From the NCBI RefSeq assembly GCF_032854445.1, contig NC_088303.1, positions 8,751,501 to 8,815,500 of the forward strand: a DNA stretch of 64,000 bases. Direction: 5' to 3'. The first letter of the stretch is position 1, and each line of letters opens with the position of its first letter. The position numbers and the translations under genes are program-made. Under the pieces are notes generated by a model. The model searched no databases. It was not told the origin of the DNA and worked only from the letters and a program-made list of their open reading frames with translations. The stretch comes from Liolophura sinensis (taxonomy: Eukaryota; Mollusca; Polyplacophora; Chitonida; Chitonidae). Shown here piece by piece: positions 24,889 through 36,863 of the stretch.

Positions 24889-27467
24889 TATGATATATAT
24901 ATATGATATATGGGTTATCAGCACTGTGCTTAGTTAATTTAATCTATATGAAGCATCTTAACATAACAGAATATATTTTAACTAGATAATTAAACTGAGC
25001 ATTTTTGGAGAACTTTTGTGCGACCATGTGGTGTTTGAGACAGCCTGAGACAAACATGGTAACTGAGTTGATGACAAAGAGTTGATTTAATTTTGTTCAA
25101 TTCTCTTTAATGCATGTCAATATTGTGTTTGATAGATTTTATTTCTGTAAAATGCAGTATAATTATAACAGTGCGGGGCACCATGTGACAGAGTCCATGG
25201 TGCTTTCTATCAGGTCAGCAATCACCAGTTGTGAAAGAAAGCTACTAGTTCATAATTAGAAATTGTCACAGTACTTTTTTTTTTCAAATAGCCTGAAATG
25301 ACTTAGTGACTTATACATTTATAATAAAATAATAGTTTCTATTGTCTTCAAAGCCACAGAGTGTTGTATTTGCCTGTTGTCACTTTACTCACTTTAGTCC
25401 TTCATGTCATACATGTGGGTTATGTACTGTCTAATGGGTTCGCATGGCTTGGGCAAAATTAGTCAATAACTTTACACTTTTCTGATATATAATTGATACC
25501 ATCCTAACCTTTAAACAACCCTCAAAAAGCCTTTCTAAGGTCATCAGAATTCTCAGAATCAAGCAAATGACTGACATTGTTATAGCCAAAGGTGAAATTT
25601 TGATAAAATACAGTAAGTGTAGTTATCTAAACAAACAGTTTCCAGTCATGGACCAGATGATGCCATTTTTGTTTTACATGAGCATACAGAATAAACCCAC
25701 AATCAAGCAAATAGCTAAATTAATGAAAAACGCAAGTTATGGACAAACAACTCCTTCATGTTGAATGACAAGAATTAGAGGTATGAGAGTAGAGAGATGC
25801 CCAGACTAAGACAGATGGGTGACAACTGGGCCAACCTTTTAACCTCTGAGTGATCAACGGGCATATGGAATGTGTTAAGTAGCTTAGGATGAGTGATGAT
25901 TCCTCACAGAATGGGCCGTTGTACATTCCTGACATAACACACATCAGACGGGGGTAGCAGAGGTGAACTATGAATGGATGAATCAACAGGTGGGACATGG
26001 TTGTACCAAGCGGTCAGCAATCAGTTACATGTATATTCTTCACAAAGGTATGCATAATTAATATGAACAATACATAACTAACAGATTTTATCCATTATGA
26101 ACAGTTATGTAAAACCTTAATATTATTGCTTTCTTCACCAGCTTTCCTTATTTCTTGACCTCTTCTGTACTGAATATCATACTTGATGATTTATCAATTT
26201 CAGTTCTTCTCCTAGTAAGCCGAGTCATCATTTCAGAAATCTTGTTAGTTCATGCACGTTAAGACGAGACAGGGTGGGGCCTATCATGAACTAATGCAGC
26301 TAAAAGGTATGACTATACGGCTGCTGCTAATAGCCCTGTTTACATAAGTGTAAAACACCAAATAGCTAACTAACTAAATAAATAAATAAAAAAATAAATA
26401 TACATTTGAAAGTCTTGTAATATACATTGTATATACTTGTGTACTATAATCCAGAGTTTCACATGAGTTGGTACATATAACAAACACCAATGACAAAACA
26501 CAGCTCTCCATTATTCAATTTAAACAGGGATGAATGAATGTTTGGGATTTGTAAGGCCACACTGGCAGCATTTTAGTAATATTGTGGTGAGAACATACCA
26601 GAAGCAGAAAACAGTTACGACTTTTGGCATAAGAACGATAACCTCCAAAGTCAGAACAAAAAAGAAATAAGATTTTGTGCACAATGTTGCTAAATCCTGT
26701 CGCGTAACTTCTTATTTGATGCATCAATCATCATACCGATGAAGGTAGAACTCTAGCTTGGGTAGTTATTTTAGGTCAAGCTTTCCCTGAGGGCTGTAAA
26801 GGTTATACCACATTTTTTTCCACTCAGAAGACCCCACAGGGATTCAATTCCTGCGGTCATTACATTAGACAAAAGATGAAGCAAATGAATCTGACTGGAA
26901 TTTCTCCTCATGTGATGCATGTTAAATGTTACTGAATACTCAGTTGGTACCCCTTCATAAAGGCAATTCATTCCATATCTGTAAAGTTACAACAACGGAA
27001 CTGTGCAATCACTTGCAGTTCCCATGCACAGCTGCGTAAACAGCTATACCCTCTGGTCATCATGGTGGTCTTGCAGTAACCCACTCACAGAAACAGTCTG
27101 CTTCCTCGGGTTAACCCTGTTAACACAGTGAGCCCAGACATGGTCTGTTACAGCACTTAAGAGTATATATGCCAGCTCCTTATGAGCTATTTGTCTCACT
27201 AGATTGTTTATTGGTTGCTTCTGGATCACAGCCATTAACTGGATCTTCATCATTCTGGCATTGCACACTGGTCAGTACGTGCAAGTTCAACGTTCCGGTA
27301 CAATAATGTATCCCTCAAATAGCCTACACCATCATAACAGCTCATGCCAGTTTATCAGCAAGAGTACACGTGTAAACATAATACTTTCACAGTAACAGCC
27401 TACATGTATTGCCTGAAGCCAAAGTTAATATTGTCAATCATGGCATACTGGTTTGCCCCATACTCAC
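24889..27467. other. No supported gene; probable SINE tail near 26300-26400
   Basis: A segment ending gtgtaaaacaccaaatagc followed by an (aaat)n run at about 26340-26402 resembles a SINE 3' tail with its simple-sequence end. Otherwise nothing is recognised. This may be intron of the coiled-coil gene or sequence beyond its last exon in this window. Confidence 0.45.
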
Positions 27468-27607
27468 CTGAACTCCTGCTCTCTGGTTGCCAGAAGTTCC
27501 TGCAGCTGTTGAATCTGTCCCTTCAGTGTGCTCACGCTATTTTTCAAAATATCTGCTTCTCTGCTAGATGCAGATGCACGCATTTGGGCCTCTTGTACCT
27601 TCTTTCC
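27468..27607 (-). CDS. LRRCC1: Coiled-coil gene, exon 4 of 4 found (LRRCC1-like)
   Basis: The 140 nt exon has acceptor TTTGCAG before 27607 and a consensus donor GTGAGT after 27468. It enters in phase 0, gives 46 codons plus two bases, and has no stop. The protein is rich in Glu, Gln, Lys and Leu with heptad spacing, including LKGQIQQLQELLATREQEF, so a coiled coil is expected. The pattern of a Leu-Leu-Ala followed by a basic residue and Glu-Gln-Glu recalls the C-terminal coiled coil of LRRCC1, a centrosome and centriole protein; this identification is from memory. It ends in mid-codon, so at least one more exon must lie to the left. I did not find it. Confidence 0.72.
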
Positions 27608-29065
27608 CTGCAAAGGAAATTGTAGTACAGAAATGTGAATGCATTTAGATCACGAGGAATGTGGTTGACAAATGTTACAATGTTCAAACACAATCTCTTT
27701 GAATTGGAATAATTTGGCTATCATGAATAAACCTAGACCTTTGATTCGACTGATTCAAAACATTTTGTGTTTTCATGGGTTTTTTTAGTGCTTTAAATTT
27801 GGCAAAATTCTGCATTGAGACAATGGTAGCAGGTTCACCATCAAGAAAACAAAGTTACAAAAAGTGAAGATGAAAGCACACATTTGGCCAAAAGGAATTT
27901 GGCAAATGCCTTTTAGAAACAGAGTAACTGAACTGGCAAAGGCCATACTATGTGCCAGTAAGTAATTCCTTTCTGTTCTTAGCTGGGTGGCTATGGTGAA
28001 GTTGATCACTACATTAAAATCTGTCCAAACTCTCAGAGTGACCAGATCATGATGGAAAACCTGCCTAATATTTCTATACGCTATCTTATAGGCAATATTG
28101 TGACATTCTTGATGAAATTATTTATTTTGTCAAGAAGCCCTGAGTGCGGCAAAGCCAGACGAAGTGCTCCATCTTCATCAGTTTAAAATGCACCATGAGC
28201 TCTCTTCTTACAGGTTGAACAATAAAGCGTCACACAATCTTGCATGGAGAGTTTGTCATTTAAGCCACAAACCAATCTCTTAATGAAGGATACTCTCAGC
28301 AACCCTGTTTACTTAGCATTCTCTAACAGTTGCATCCAGAATATTTTAAATAATCAACAGGCTCAAGATAATAAGTAGGCATTACAACGACTTTCAAAAG
28401 GAAAAGCTACACAATTTTTGCATGGTTGCGTCCATAAAGTAGAAATCAATCAAAGCTTCATGTGGCAAGGTAAAATTTCATTGTTAGTAAGGGTTTCAAT
28501 ACAGCCCAACTGACTGATAGATGGTCTGCTAGATTTTCACCTGTTTGTCTAGGTTTCATTAGTTAGTTGGTTGTTTGATGGGGTTTCACCACTTAGTTGG
28601 CTGTTAGATGGTGTTTCACCAGTCAGTTGGCTCTTGGATGGGGTTTCACCAGTAAGTCGGGCTGTTAGATGGGTTTCACCAGTCAGTTGACTGTGAGATG
28701 GGGTTTCACCAGTTAGTTGATTGTTAGATGGGGTTTAACCAGTAAGTTGGCTGTGAGATGGGGTTTCCCCAGTTAGCTGGCTGTTAGGCGTGGTTTCACC
28801 CGTCAGCTAGCTGTTAGATGGGGTTTCACCAGTAAGTTGGGCTCTTAGATGGGTTTCACCAGTCATTTGGCTGTGAGATGGGATTTCACCAGTCAGTTGG
28901 TTGTTACATGGTGTTTCACCAGTCAGTTGGCTGTTAGATGGGTTTCACCAGTCAGTTGGCTGTGAGATAGGCTCACAATGTGAGTTCAAGTCCAGTATAG
29001 TTAGTTGATTGTTAGATGGGGTTTCACCAGTCAGTTGGTTGTTGAGGTTTCACTTTGTTACATAC
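27608..29065 (-). other. Intron, carrying the 30 bp minisatellite
   Basis: It is bounded by donor GTATGT and acceptor TTTGCAG on the minus strand and joins phase 0 to phase 0. More than a third of its length is the 30 bp minisatellite. The minus-strand open frame at 27785-28009 is non-coding in appearance. Confidence 0.7.
28513..29045. repeat. 30 bp minisatellite, about 18 copies, intronic
   Basis: The unit is close to agtcagttggctgttagatg followed by gggtttcacc, with small indels. It ends about 20 bp from the donor site of the exon at 29066-29200. Near 28975-29000 the array is interrupted by gtgagttcaagtcc, which equals the B-box region of the SINE family at 34985. Confidence 0.93.
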
Positions 29066-29200
29066 CTCATGGGCTTGCTGTTTGAGCCTCTCAGATTCTG
29101 CCTTTGCCACAGTGTGCTCCATGGCCTGAAGGGCGCGTCTCTGGGACATCTCGGCCTCTCTGGATACCTCCAACTGATCACTCAAGGATTTCACCTGCTC
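29066..29200 (-). CDS. LRRCC1: Coiled-coil gene, exon 3 of 4 found (LRRCC1-like)
   Basis: The 135 nt exon has 45 codons in phase 0 at both ends, acceptor AATTCAG and donor GTATGT. The product contains EQVKSLSDQLEVSREAEMSQ, then an Arg- and Glu-rich helix ending KQQAHE. It is highly charged, without Pro or Gly, as expected for a continuous coiled coil. The symmetric phase means that skipping this exon would keep the frame. No catalytic motif is visible. Function would be structural if the LRRCC1 assignment holds. Confidence 0.75.
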
Positions 29201-31055
29201 CTGAATTAGAAACATTGACATCTCCAGAATAATTCTCTGAAATGCAACACAGACTATGAAAAGTGCTGAGAAAACAAAGAAAACGACCCTTACACCCAGA
29301 TAACACTAAAGTAAACCATAATATGAAAACGCTGGGTTTTGGTTTTGATTTATTTATCTGATTGGAGTTTTACACTGTACTGAGGAATATTTCACTTGTA
29401 GGGCAGCGGCCAACATTATGGTGGGAGGAAACCAGGCAAAACTGCAGGTAGCCAGCAGACCTTCCCAGGTATGACTGGAAAGGAAGCCTGTGTGAGTTAG
29501 ACTTGAACTCACAACTATCGCATTGGTGAGAGTTTCCTGAGTCATTGTATTGTCATTACATTCAAATTCATGAGATAAAATCCTTCCAATATGAATACCA
29601 ATAGCCTCATTTGCAGTGATAATAATTTCAATGGTTCCAATGCACTTTGCTGATTGTGATCGCTTTGAAATATTTAGTACTATCAAAGGCTTCCTGTTTC
29701 AGACTTCATGACAATTTTATTAAACTTAATGTAAAATTTCATTCTGGCTGCTGCTTTTACTGTTTAACTTAATTTGGCAACTTGAAAATGAAACTTTCAA
29801 GCAATAACACAGTACAGTTCCAAAAACATTACTTCCTATTTAACTGTTTGTTTTTTGCAAGTTGAAATCACCTTCTGGGGGTATACATCAATTAAAACCT
29901 GCAACTAGCAGGACAGTTTAATGTTCCTCTGACAAGTCTTATTTAGATTGGTCATATTTCATTGCAAAATCTAAAAAGTTCTGTGAGACAATCATTAAGA
30001 TGGATATCAGTGCTTTGGCAACATTTTGGAGTCTTTCCTGATGTCAAACCTAATAAAGAGAAGGCTGTTAATGGTTACTGACTGGGGGTAATTTACCCTT
30101 GTCACATGACCACCATCATGTTTAAGTGATATAACAAGAAAAAGAAAATAAGTCTAACATGTACAGGAAAACTGGTTTTTAGGCATGTTACAAATGATTA
30201 ACAAAGCCATTTGTTCACCTCAAATTGATCAAATGTGTAATCTTGTTATTTTTTTCATAAAGAAATATTCCTTACAAAAAATTACATAGAGAATATTGCC
30301 AGTTAAAAACAAATGCTGACAGATCACAGCATGTCTACAGCATGTTTTTAATGGTGCTGACTACATGTGCAAAACTACTGGCATAAAAACCTCCATTGTA
30401 AAAATTCATGAATGTTACAAAGAAGCAGTTTAGAAAGTGTGAAAATTCCATCACATCATCAAAAAAATATTGTAATTTCCATATAAATTTCCATGCCTGC
30501 ATGTACAGATAAACAAAACTTGCAAGCGCTCACTAAAAAACATTTTCACAGAGACAGCTTCAAATCACCTCAATGCATTCATATCAAGTAGTGACAGCGC
30601 TAGGCAGTTTCACTGATTATCTGGTACCATGACCATTGCTGAATACATGATTGCGTGAGGCATATGCCCGAGTCAAAAGGGTTTTTAATGGGAAATATCC
30701 ACCTGGCATAACAAAAACAGTTTGGTCCCTAAAGGTTATCATGTGAATACACATTCTGTTTTCAAATTTCTAAATTTGTTTTACTTTTAATCTCGCACAT
30801 GCATGTCAATATTACACTAGCAAATGCAATTTCTCTTGCAAAAATCTTGTCATGTTCATTTCTGATCATTTTAATAAAGATATATTTATATCACTATGAG
30901 GCCATATTCCAAAAGCAATTCTTAACATTAATATTTCCTAAAATAAAATTCCTTAAATAAACAAATATACACTATAAAATCAAAGTCATATTAGGAAAGG
31001 GAAGCAGAAAGGTAAAAACAATGCATTTTCTCAGTTTTTTTTTACTCAACCCTAC
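29201..31055 (-). other. Intron
   Basis: A 1.86 kb intron, phase 0, with donor GTAGGG and acceptor AATTCAG on the minus strand. Apart from the SINE at 29365-29551 I see nothing in it. Confidence 0.65.
29365..29551 (-). mobile_element. SINE copy, reverse strand, intronic
   Basis: The reverse complement aligns with the 34985 copy from its tail (29365-29400) through the body segment with gcggccaacattatggtggg to the B-box end (tgaactcaca, near 29507). The far 5' end of the tRNA head is missing. It lies in the intron between the exons at 29066 and 31056. Confidence 0.8.
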
Positions 31056-31174
31056 CTTTATTGTATCCAGCTCATCTCGTAGTCGAAGCTTGGCCTCTTT
31101 TTCATTGGTTAATGCCTGCTTCAATCGAATGTTGACTTGGGCAGAGGTTTCTTGAAGGGAAGACTCATTTTGGG
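31056..31174 (-). CDS. LRRCC1: Coiled-coil gene, exon 2 of 4 found (LRRCC1-like)
   Basis: The 119 nt exon has acceptor TTTCAG and donor GTAGGG. Its first two bases complete a codon begun in the previous exon (G+CC, Ala). It then gives 39 codons and ends in phase 0, matching the next exon. The protein includes NIRLKQALTNEKEAKLRLRD, again heptad-like and charged. The exact phase agreement with both neighbours is the strongest argument that these are real exons. Confidence 0.73.
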
Positions 31175-32425
31175 CTGAAACATGTGTTTTTAGACGTACG
31201 AATGATATTAAAGTTAAACAGCGGCAGTGTTAAAACAAAGATAGACTGAGCAACAATCAAAGGATCACTGCACTAAACAAGAGTTATCAGAGGATGGTAT
31301 ATATCCCGCCAGTCCAATACCAGTTAAAATGGACTGTCTGGATGTTTTAATGTCGGTTTTATTTTCAACTGGGAATATATAGTAGGGAGGGATAACTAAG
31401 TAAATAACCAATGTAACATTACCACCAAGCAACAGCACATGCTCATCTGTATAGCAGCCCCAACATGCACACAAATTTCACAAAATTTCGACAAAAGCAT
31501 GCATGACTACTTGTACAATCTCATCTAAACCAAACGGTACGTTCAAGTATAGACAGACGGTTGATTTCATGTGTAACGTCATCGTTACGTCACATGAACA
31601 ACTGCCTCAGCAGACCCTGCCTAGGGTGTAATATTACAAAGTGATCCAGGGGCTCTATGTTCTCAGTTGCATCAGACTGGATAATTCTTGCCATTGTCCA
31701 ACGTCAAGCCAGTGCCTCCGAAGCACTTCCTCAACTCCAATTTCTTCATCGCTAAATACGCACATCCGTCATTATTGCAAAGGAGAGTCTTCTCCGTACA
31801 AGCCGGAAGACCTAGTCAAATTTGAGCTGCCTTTCATGTCATCTATATAATGTCAACATAGCAGGGTATTAGATAACATATCAGTTGTATCCACTGCAAA
31901 AAGGTGACTGCCCAGTTAATTGTTGTCAGTCTATATATACAGTAAAACAAGGGTAATAAGACACTTAGGGTACAGCTCTTCCATTTAACAGCTTTGTCAA
32001 AAACATGACAGCATCTGCTATAAAAACGTAAAAAGTCTCATAATCCAGTTTACTAGGAAATGAACAAGCAAGCATAAATTTGCAATATCTGCAAACTCCT
32101 GCACAGAGTCCATGGCATCTTACAGTCTGGGAACACTCATTACCTGAATGGATAGGCCAGACCTCAAAACAGAATGTCAAATATTTTACCAAATGACCTA
32201 TCCAAATAGATGGGATGTCAAAAACATGACTGTAATATGACCTCTAAACAGCTGACAGATACAGGGAAAACAGCATTGTAAAATGCAACATAATGCCTAC
32301 ATTCTTTCATGAATCCTACACTTGATAAAAGGGGAAAACAGTTCACAACATTTTCATAACTCCCACACATTTTACAACACCTCAGCCTAATCAGCCCATA
32401 GCAACAGGACAGCTAGAGCACCAAC
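31175..32425 (-). other. Intron
   Basis: A 1.25 kb phase 1 intron with donor GTTGGT (weak but GT) and acceptor TTTCAG. No repeat or gene recognised inside; the open frames at 31265-31474, 31641-31850 and 31965-32192 look random. Confidence 0.6.
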
Positions 32426-32525
32426 CTTTCTGCTGAAGGTCTTTGACATGATCAACCAGCTTTTTGGCTGCCTGTTCAGCTTTCCATCGTCGCTCTCTCT
32501 CAGTTTCCAGCTCTTTCATTAATGA
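32426..32525 (-). CDS. LRRCC1: Coiled-coil gene, exon 1 of 4 found (LRRCC1-like)
   Basis: The 100 nt exon has acceptor TTTTTCAG and donor GTTGGT, enters in phase 0 and leaves in phase 1. It encodes SLMKELETERERRWKAEQAA followed by KKLVDHVKDLQQK. The run Glu-Arg-x-Arg-Arg-Trp-Lys-Ala-Glu-Gln-Ala with a following Lys-Lys-Leu is, as I recall the family, characteristic of LRRCC1. A generic long coiled-coil protein cannot be excluded. The 5' exons, including the expected leucine-rich repeats, are not visible and would lie to the right. Confidence 0.72.
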
Positions 32526-34984
32526 CTGAAAAATGCAGAGACAATTAATACAGGCATGCATGTTCCTTCTGTTTATTCTGTGTAAGAGATACTACTAGAC
32601 GTATGTCTAATATATAAGTCAGTAATAACAGGGTTAATTCAATGTCACATTTTAGATTTAGTTATTTGTATCATTCTAATTCATGTCAGTTTCATGTCCT
32701 TCCAGCAATTTTGTGGAGATTTCCTAATTAATCAATTCCATTTTATGTCTTTTCATCACAGCACACTGTAGTGTTTACTTATGTTGTCATATCCAGAATG
32801 GCTTTCTGAACCTTAAACTGAACATAACCATTTAGTACTATCAAAGGACGGTTAAGCAATTTTCTTAAATTACTGTCAATGCATTTCAAAAATATTGAAT
32901 TGCAGCTGATTCTGTGACAAATTATGAAAATGAGGAGAAGAAATAACACATGAAATATCTAATTTCACCACAATGATTGTAATTTGTCACAGCGACAATA
33001 GGTCAAATTGCCACAAACTGTAAGACGGGTTGTTTAACCGGTAAACAATTTCCACACCTGCTATGATTTTTGCCACCAATGTTTCACTCTAGCTGCCATA
33101 TGCAAAGTTGTACAACTTAACTCAGCCAAAGCATGCTCTTTCATGATTTTCTGCAATGACCTCTCTAAAGGCTATTGATTTGCAATGATATCACTTCATC
33201 AGCTCTTTACCTTGCATGACATATAACAGTATCTTTCATTACCTGTAGTCTTTACCCTGCATGACATATAACAGTATCTTTCATTACCTGTAGTCTTTAC
33301 CCTGCATGACATATAACAGTATCTTTCATTACCTGTACATATAAACATTCCACTGTAATGGCAGAATGTTCTCTACATATCTTTACACAAAGCTATCTTC
33401 AGGTAGAAAGGTATGTAGATTTGTACAGTCTGTCCCATTATGTAAATTGGTACCGTAATTACCTTTATGCCAGGAATAGATAAAAAGCGTATCTGAGGAA
33501 TGCATCTCATGTAAGTGTGGGATAGGTGATGTTTCATTATTTCAAACCACATCTCAGTAACGAAAGATACATATACAATTAGTAAAGGTAAGAAATGGGA
33601 ACTAAGGACACAATTTTCTATGAATATTATGGTGACACTGTTACAGGGTCATCTAAAATCCTTACTCGCTGCTTATAGCAAGAGCCAGGATATTAACAAT
33701 AACAAATCAACACACAGCTAAGTCATGGGTTATACAAATCTGTCCTCCACATAGCTTACAACTTCCGCAATGAGACGCTGCCAAAGAAGCCAGCTCAAGG
33801 TAAACTGCCCAAAAATCCCCGAAAATCATCAGGGTTTTTAGCTGTAGCATGGTGCTTAAAAATTACCACCAAAAATCTATGGGTCCAAATAAGACCATTT
33901 GTATACCAGCCCTCAACCAAGACAGTCATTCCAGGTCAATTAAATCTAAAGGCTTGAATTTCCAAAACAACATTTAACACAAACTACAAAAGACCTATTA
34001 AGAAAGTACGTAGAGTATGAAATTATGCAAAGAGAAGCTGAAGTCAAAATTTGAATGTAATCATGCAAGGAGAGGCAGTTCTGTTTTCCTGTACATAATA
34101 TCCTCTCAACCCAATTCTTATAGTATTATCTGGCCGTTAAAGCCGTCCCATGTGCACTGGCCACTGGGTGACACTATCTAGACTTTCTTAGAATATTTAG
34201 GGTACACATAAATACAAGGGGCTGAATTCGAGCCCATAAATGCAATAATTAATGGCCTTACCTACTGGGGTGTGAGACAAATTCAATTTGAGCGGCAAAC
34301 TTTCACCATATCAAGTCAATTTCATTGTCCAGCAGTTAAGACCAGGCCAACATTATAGACCTGCAGGAGTGGCAATTGGATATAAAATGGACACACTGGC
34401 TAGCAACAGCCTAGGGATGACCAGTAAAATAGCAGAGGCATAAAACAAAACCAAAAATTCTAGTCCATAAGAAAAAACTATAAACCTGGCTCCAATAAAG
34501 CACAGATGTATCTCCAATTCCAGATATGCCATTCCATAGGATTATGTCGCAAGTTTACAGAATGCATACATTCTTTACGAGAGAAGCCAAAAACAAGATT
34601 TTATGTCGGGCACTGAAATTTTCACTTGGGATTCATGACGCTGATAGAAAAATATTATTGACAGATATCTGATTCAATTATAGACAGGTCTATAACCTTA
34701 TACCTCTTGTTTATAGATGTCAGAAAGAAACCCTGTTTGATAACAATACAACAGGTACACATTTAGCATTTCGATCAGGAGCACATATATATATGAGAGA
34801 TGTGTGCAAAAATTTGTTTCAAAGCCCTTATACCTACATTTAATATTTAATTCTCTTTATTGTTGGCTGTTTTCACAGATTTCCTTTTATTACAGATACA
34901 ATATACTGTATTTTCACCTAAAGTATTGCACATTCAAGCACACAAAGGCCTTTAGACGGTACTTTTGATGCCAACATCTCATGG
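32526..34984. other. Probable intron or upstream sequence, no gene recognised
   Basis: It must begin as intron, because the exon at 32426-32525 has a splice acceptor. Apart from the 45 bp repeat at 33206-33340 nothing is recognised. No further upstream exon of the coiled-coil gene was found by eye. Confidence 0.45.
33206..33340. repeat. 45 bp tandem repeat, three copies
   Basis: Copies are anchored at 33211, 33256 and 33301, each containing gcatgacatataacagtatc followed by tttcattacctgta. They are almost identical, so the amplification is recent. Confidence 0.95.
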
Positions 34985-35252
34985 GGGGCACCGTTGCTTA
35001 GTTGGTTAGTGCGCTAGCGCAGCGTAATGACCCGGGAGCCTCTCACCAATGTGGTTCCTGTGAGTTCAAGTCCAGCTCATGCTGGCTTCCTCTCTGGCCA
35101 TGCATGGGAAGGTCTGCCAGCAACCTGCGGATGGTCGTGGCTTTCCCCTGGGCTCTGCCCGGTTTCCTCCCACCATAATACTGGCCGCCGTCATATAAGT
35201 GAAATATTCTTGATTATGGCGTAAAACACCTATCAAATAATAAATAAATAAA
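34985..35252 (+). mobile_element. tRNA-derived SINE, nearly full length
   Basis: It begins ggggcaccgttgcttagttgg, a tRNA-like head with A-box sequence (ttagttggttagtgcg). A B-box, GAGTTCAAGTC, is at 35062-35072. The body holds ctggccgccgtcatataagtg and the tail gaaatattcttgattatgg then cgtaaaacacc, followed by an (aaat)n end. A conserved tail of this kind is known from SINE families spread across molluscs and other invertebrates. Transcription would be by RNA polymerase III and mobilisation by a partner LINE. This is the best copy in the window; three others lie at 5321, 6129 and 29365. Confidence 0.85.
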
Positions 35253-35997
35253 TTCTCCTGATTTAGACTTCAGACTTCACCATGAAAACCTCATAAAAAA
35301 TTGCACAAATCAAGCAAAATGCTTCATTTGAAAATGCTAAACTTTGGCTTAATAACAGAATATGTACACACTGTTTGCTGTGAAATGCAAACATACACTT
35401 TCATGAATGGGAAACAAACCGTCAACCAAAGAGCACACAGCTGTAAGCACTGTTTTCAATGTTTTGTATTATTTCACATAAGATCATCAAATCTGTATGT
35501 GGATGTCAAACTGTGGCTGCATGCATGGTCACTTAACATGAACCGCAACAAGATAGACATATTGTATAAAAGATGATGCTGATTAGACAGAAAATTTGTC
35601 AAAGCAGACGATCCCAGAGTACACTGCAAAGTTATGATAATAATGGGATGTCCACGCAGAAACAGAAACTGACAAATTATTAAAAAAGGAAATGCAAAAT
35701 CTCGCAACCCTTCACGTTAAAAATTGTTTTTATCTATATGGCGCTTTTAAAACAAACAGCCCACAAACTGATGACAGATTAGAACATACGTCACATAAAA
35801 TTCTCCTAATCTTCTGTAAATTACAAGAAATCAAAGTGGTAGAATCATGAATAATGTCACTAGCAAGATTATGACTCCAGCAAAGCACCTTTAACAAAGA
35901 AAGTGGAAATGTCTGTAATACTGGTGTGTTTAAATGGTTGTAATCTTCTGTGATCAAGCACGGGAGAAAATCCAGCGTTAACAAAGACAGTAATAAC
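35253..35997. other. Unique flank of the satellite array
   Basis: No gene recognised; open frames on both strands are A+T-driven. It ends in gacagtaataac directly against the first array unit, so it gives the left integration boundary. Confidence 0.55.
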
Positions 35998-36806
35998 ACT
36001 AGAATGGATCTGCGAATAGCAGATCCTAGGCCGGGATCCCGGATCGGATCGATGTCATCCTACAACCGTTTCGGGAGATCACGGACAGTGTAGCCGAAAG
36101 CATCAGGTCAAATACTACAAACCCAGTCCAGTCCCCATCTAACTCCATGTTAAATCAATAGGATTCCCATCTTTTTCTAAACAAAAACGGTGTTGTTATT
36201 TAAACGCTTCTAGCGAGAAAACTATTAATCGGAGCCCAAATCCGTTGACGAATGATCGAAAGAGCCTGTCTTGAACTACATTTTCATCCAGGTTGCACAT
36301 TTCTAGCTGTCATAGTTCTTCATTAAAAGGCCATTAAAATTACGTATTTTTTTTAGTTTTCTGTCCATATCTCAAAAAGTTACACAGATATACAAAAAAT
36401 ACAAGCAGATTCGGAATGAACAGCTCAAGATACATCAGAATACGTTGAGAACATTTGAACTTTGAGAACTTTTTGTGACGTCATGAATTCGGCCAATGGC
36501 GAGCTTCCAGAGTTTTGACCGGAAGTGAACCATTTTCGCAAACTTTAAAGAACTCGTAACCTACTAGCTGCATGTCAAATTTGAAAACGATTGGTTCAGT
36601 GGTTCTGGAGAAGAAGATTTTTAAAGATTTTCAACATAATCCAATATGGCGGCCGAACCACGTGACATAGCAAAAAAATGGAGAATTTGTCCCGAGATAT
36701 TCACCGCCAGAATATGTGTGCAAAATTTGAGACCTCTATGGTGAAAAGTGAAAAAGTTTCCTTGCGAACAAAGTCGGTGAAAAAAAAAAAATAATAATAA
36801 TAAGAA
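35998..36806. repeat. Array unit 1, truncated
   Basis: Only 809 bp. The head runs to 36051 and then joins the second half directly, removing about 509 bp present in unit 2 (36861-37369). The junction sits at atcgatg versus atcaatg, a short shared sequence. Tail class A (gagaatttgtcccgagatat). It shares the variant cttctagcgagaaaac with unit 14. Confidence 0.95.
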
Positions 36807-36863
36807 ACTAGAATGGATCTGCGAATAGCAGATCCTAGGCCGGGATCCCGGATCGGATCGATG
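36807..36863. repeat. Palindromic unit head (representative, unit 2)
   Basis: Within about 57 bp after CTAG come an 8 bp inverted repeat GGATCTGC/GCAGATCC with a 5-base loop, the 12 bp perfect palindrome CCGGGATCCCGG, and GGATCGATG. Four to six GATC tetramers are packed here. It is nearly invariant among units (unit 4 changes one loop base, units 5, 6 and 16 change one GATC, unit 14 lacks the first bases). Read on the minus strand it is a hairpin, three bases, CTAG and then T. Confidence 0.9.

Noticed and set aside
27344-27625. 93-codon plus-strand frame
   Set aside because: Antisense to the supported exon at 27468-27607, which has proper splice sites and phase.
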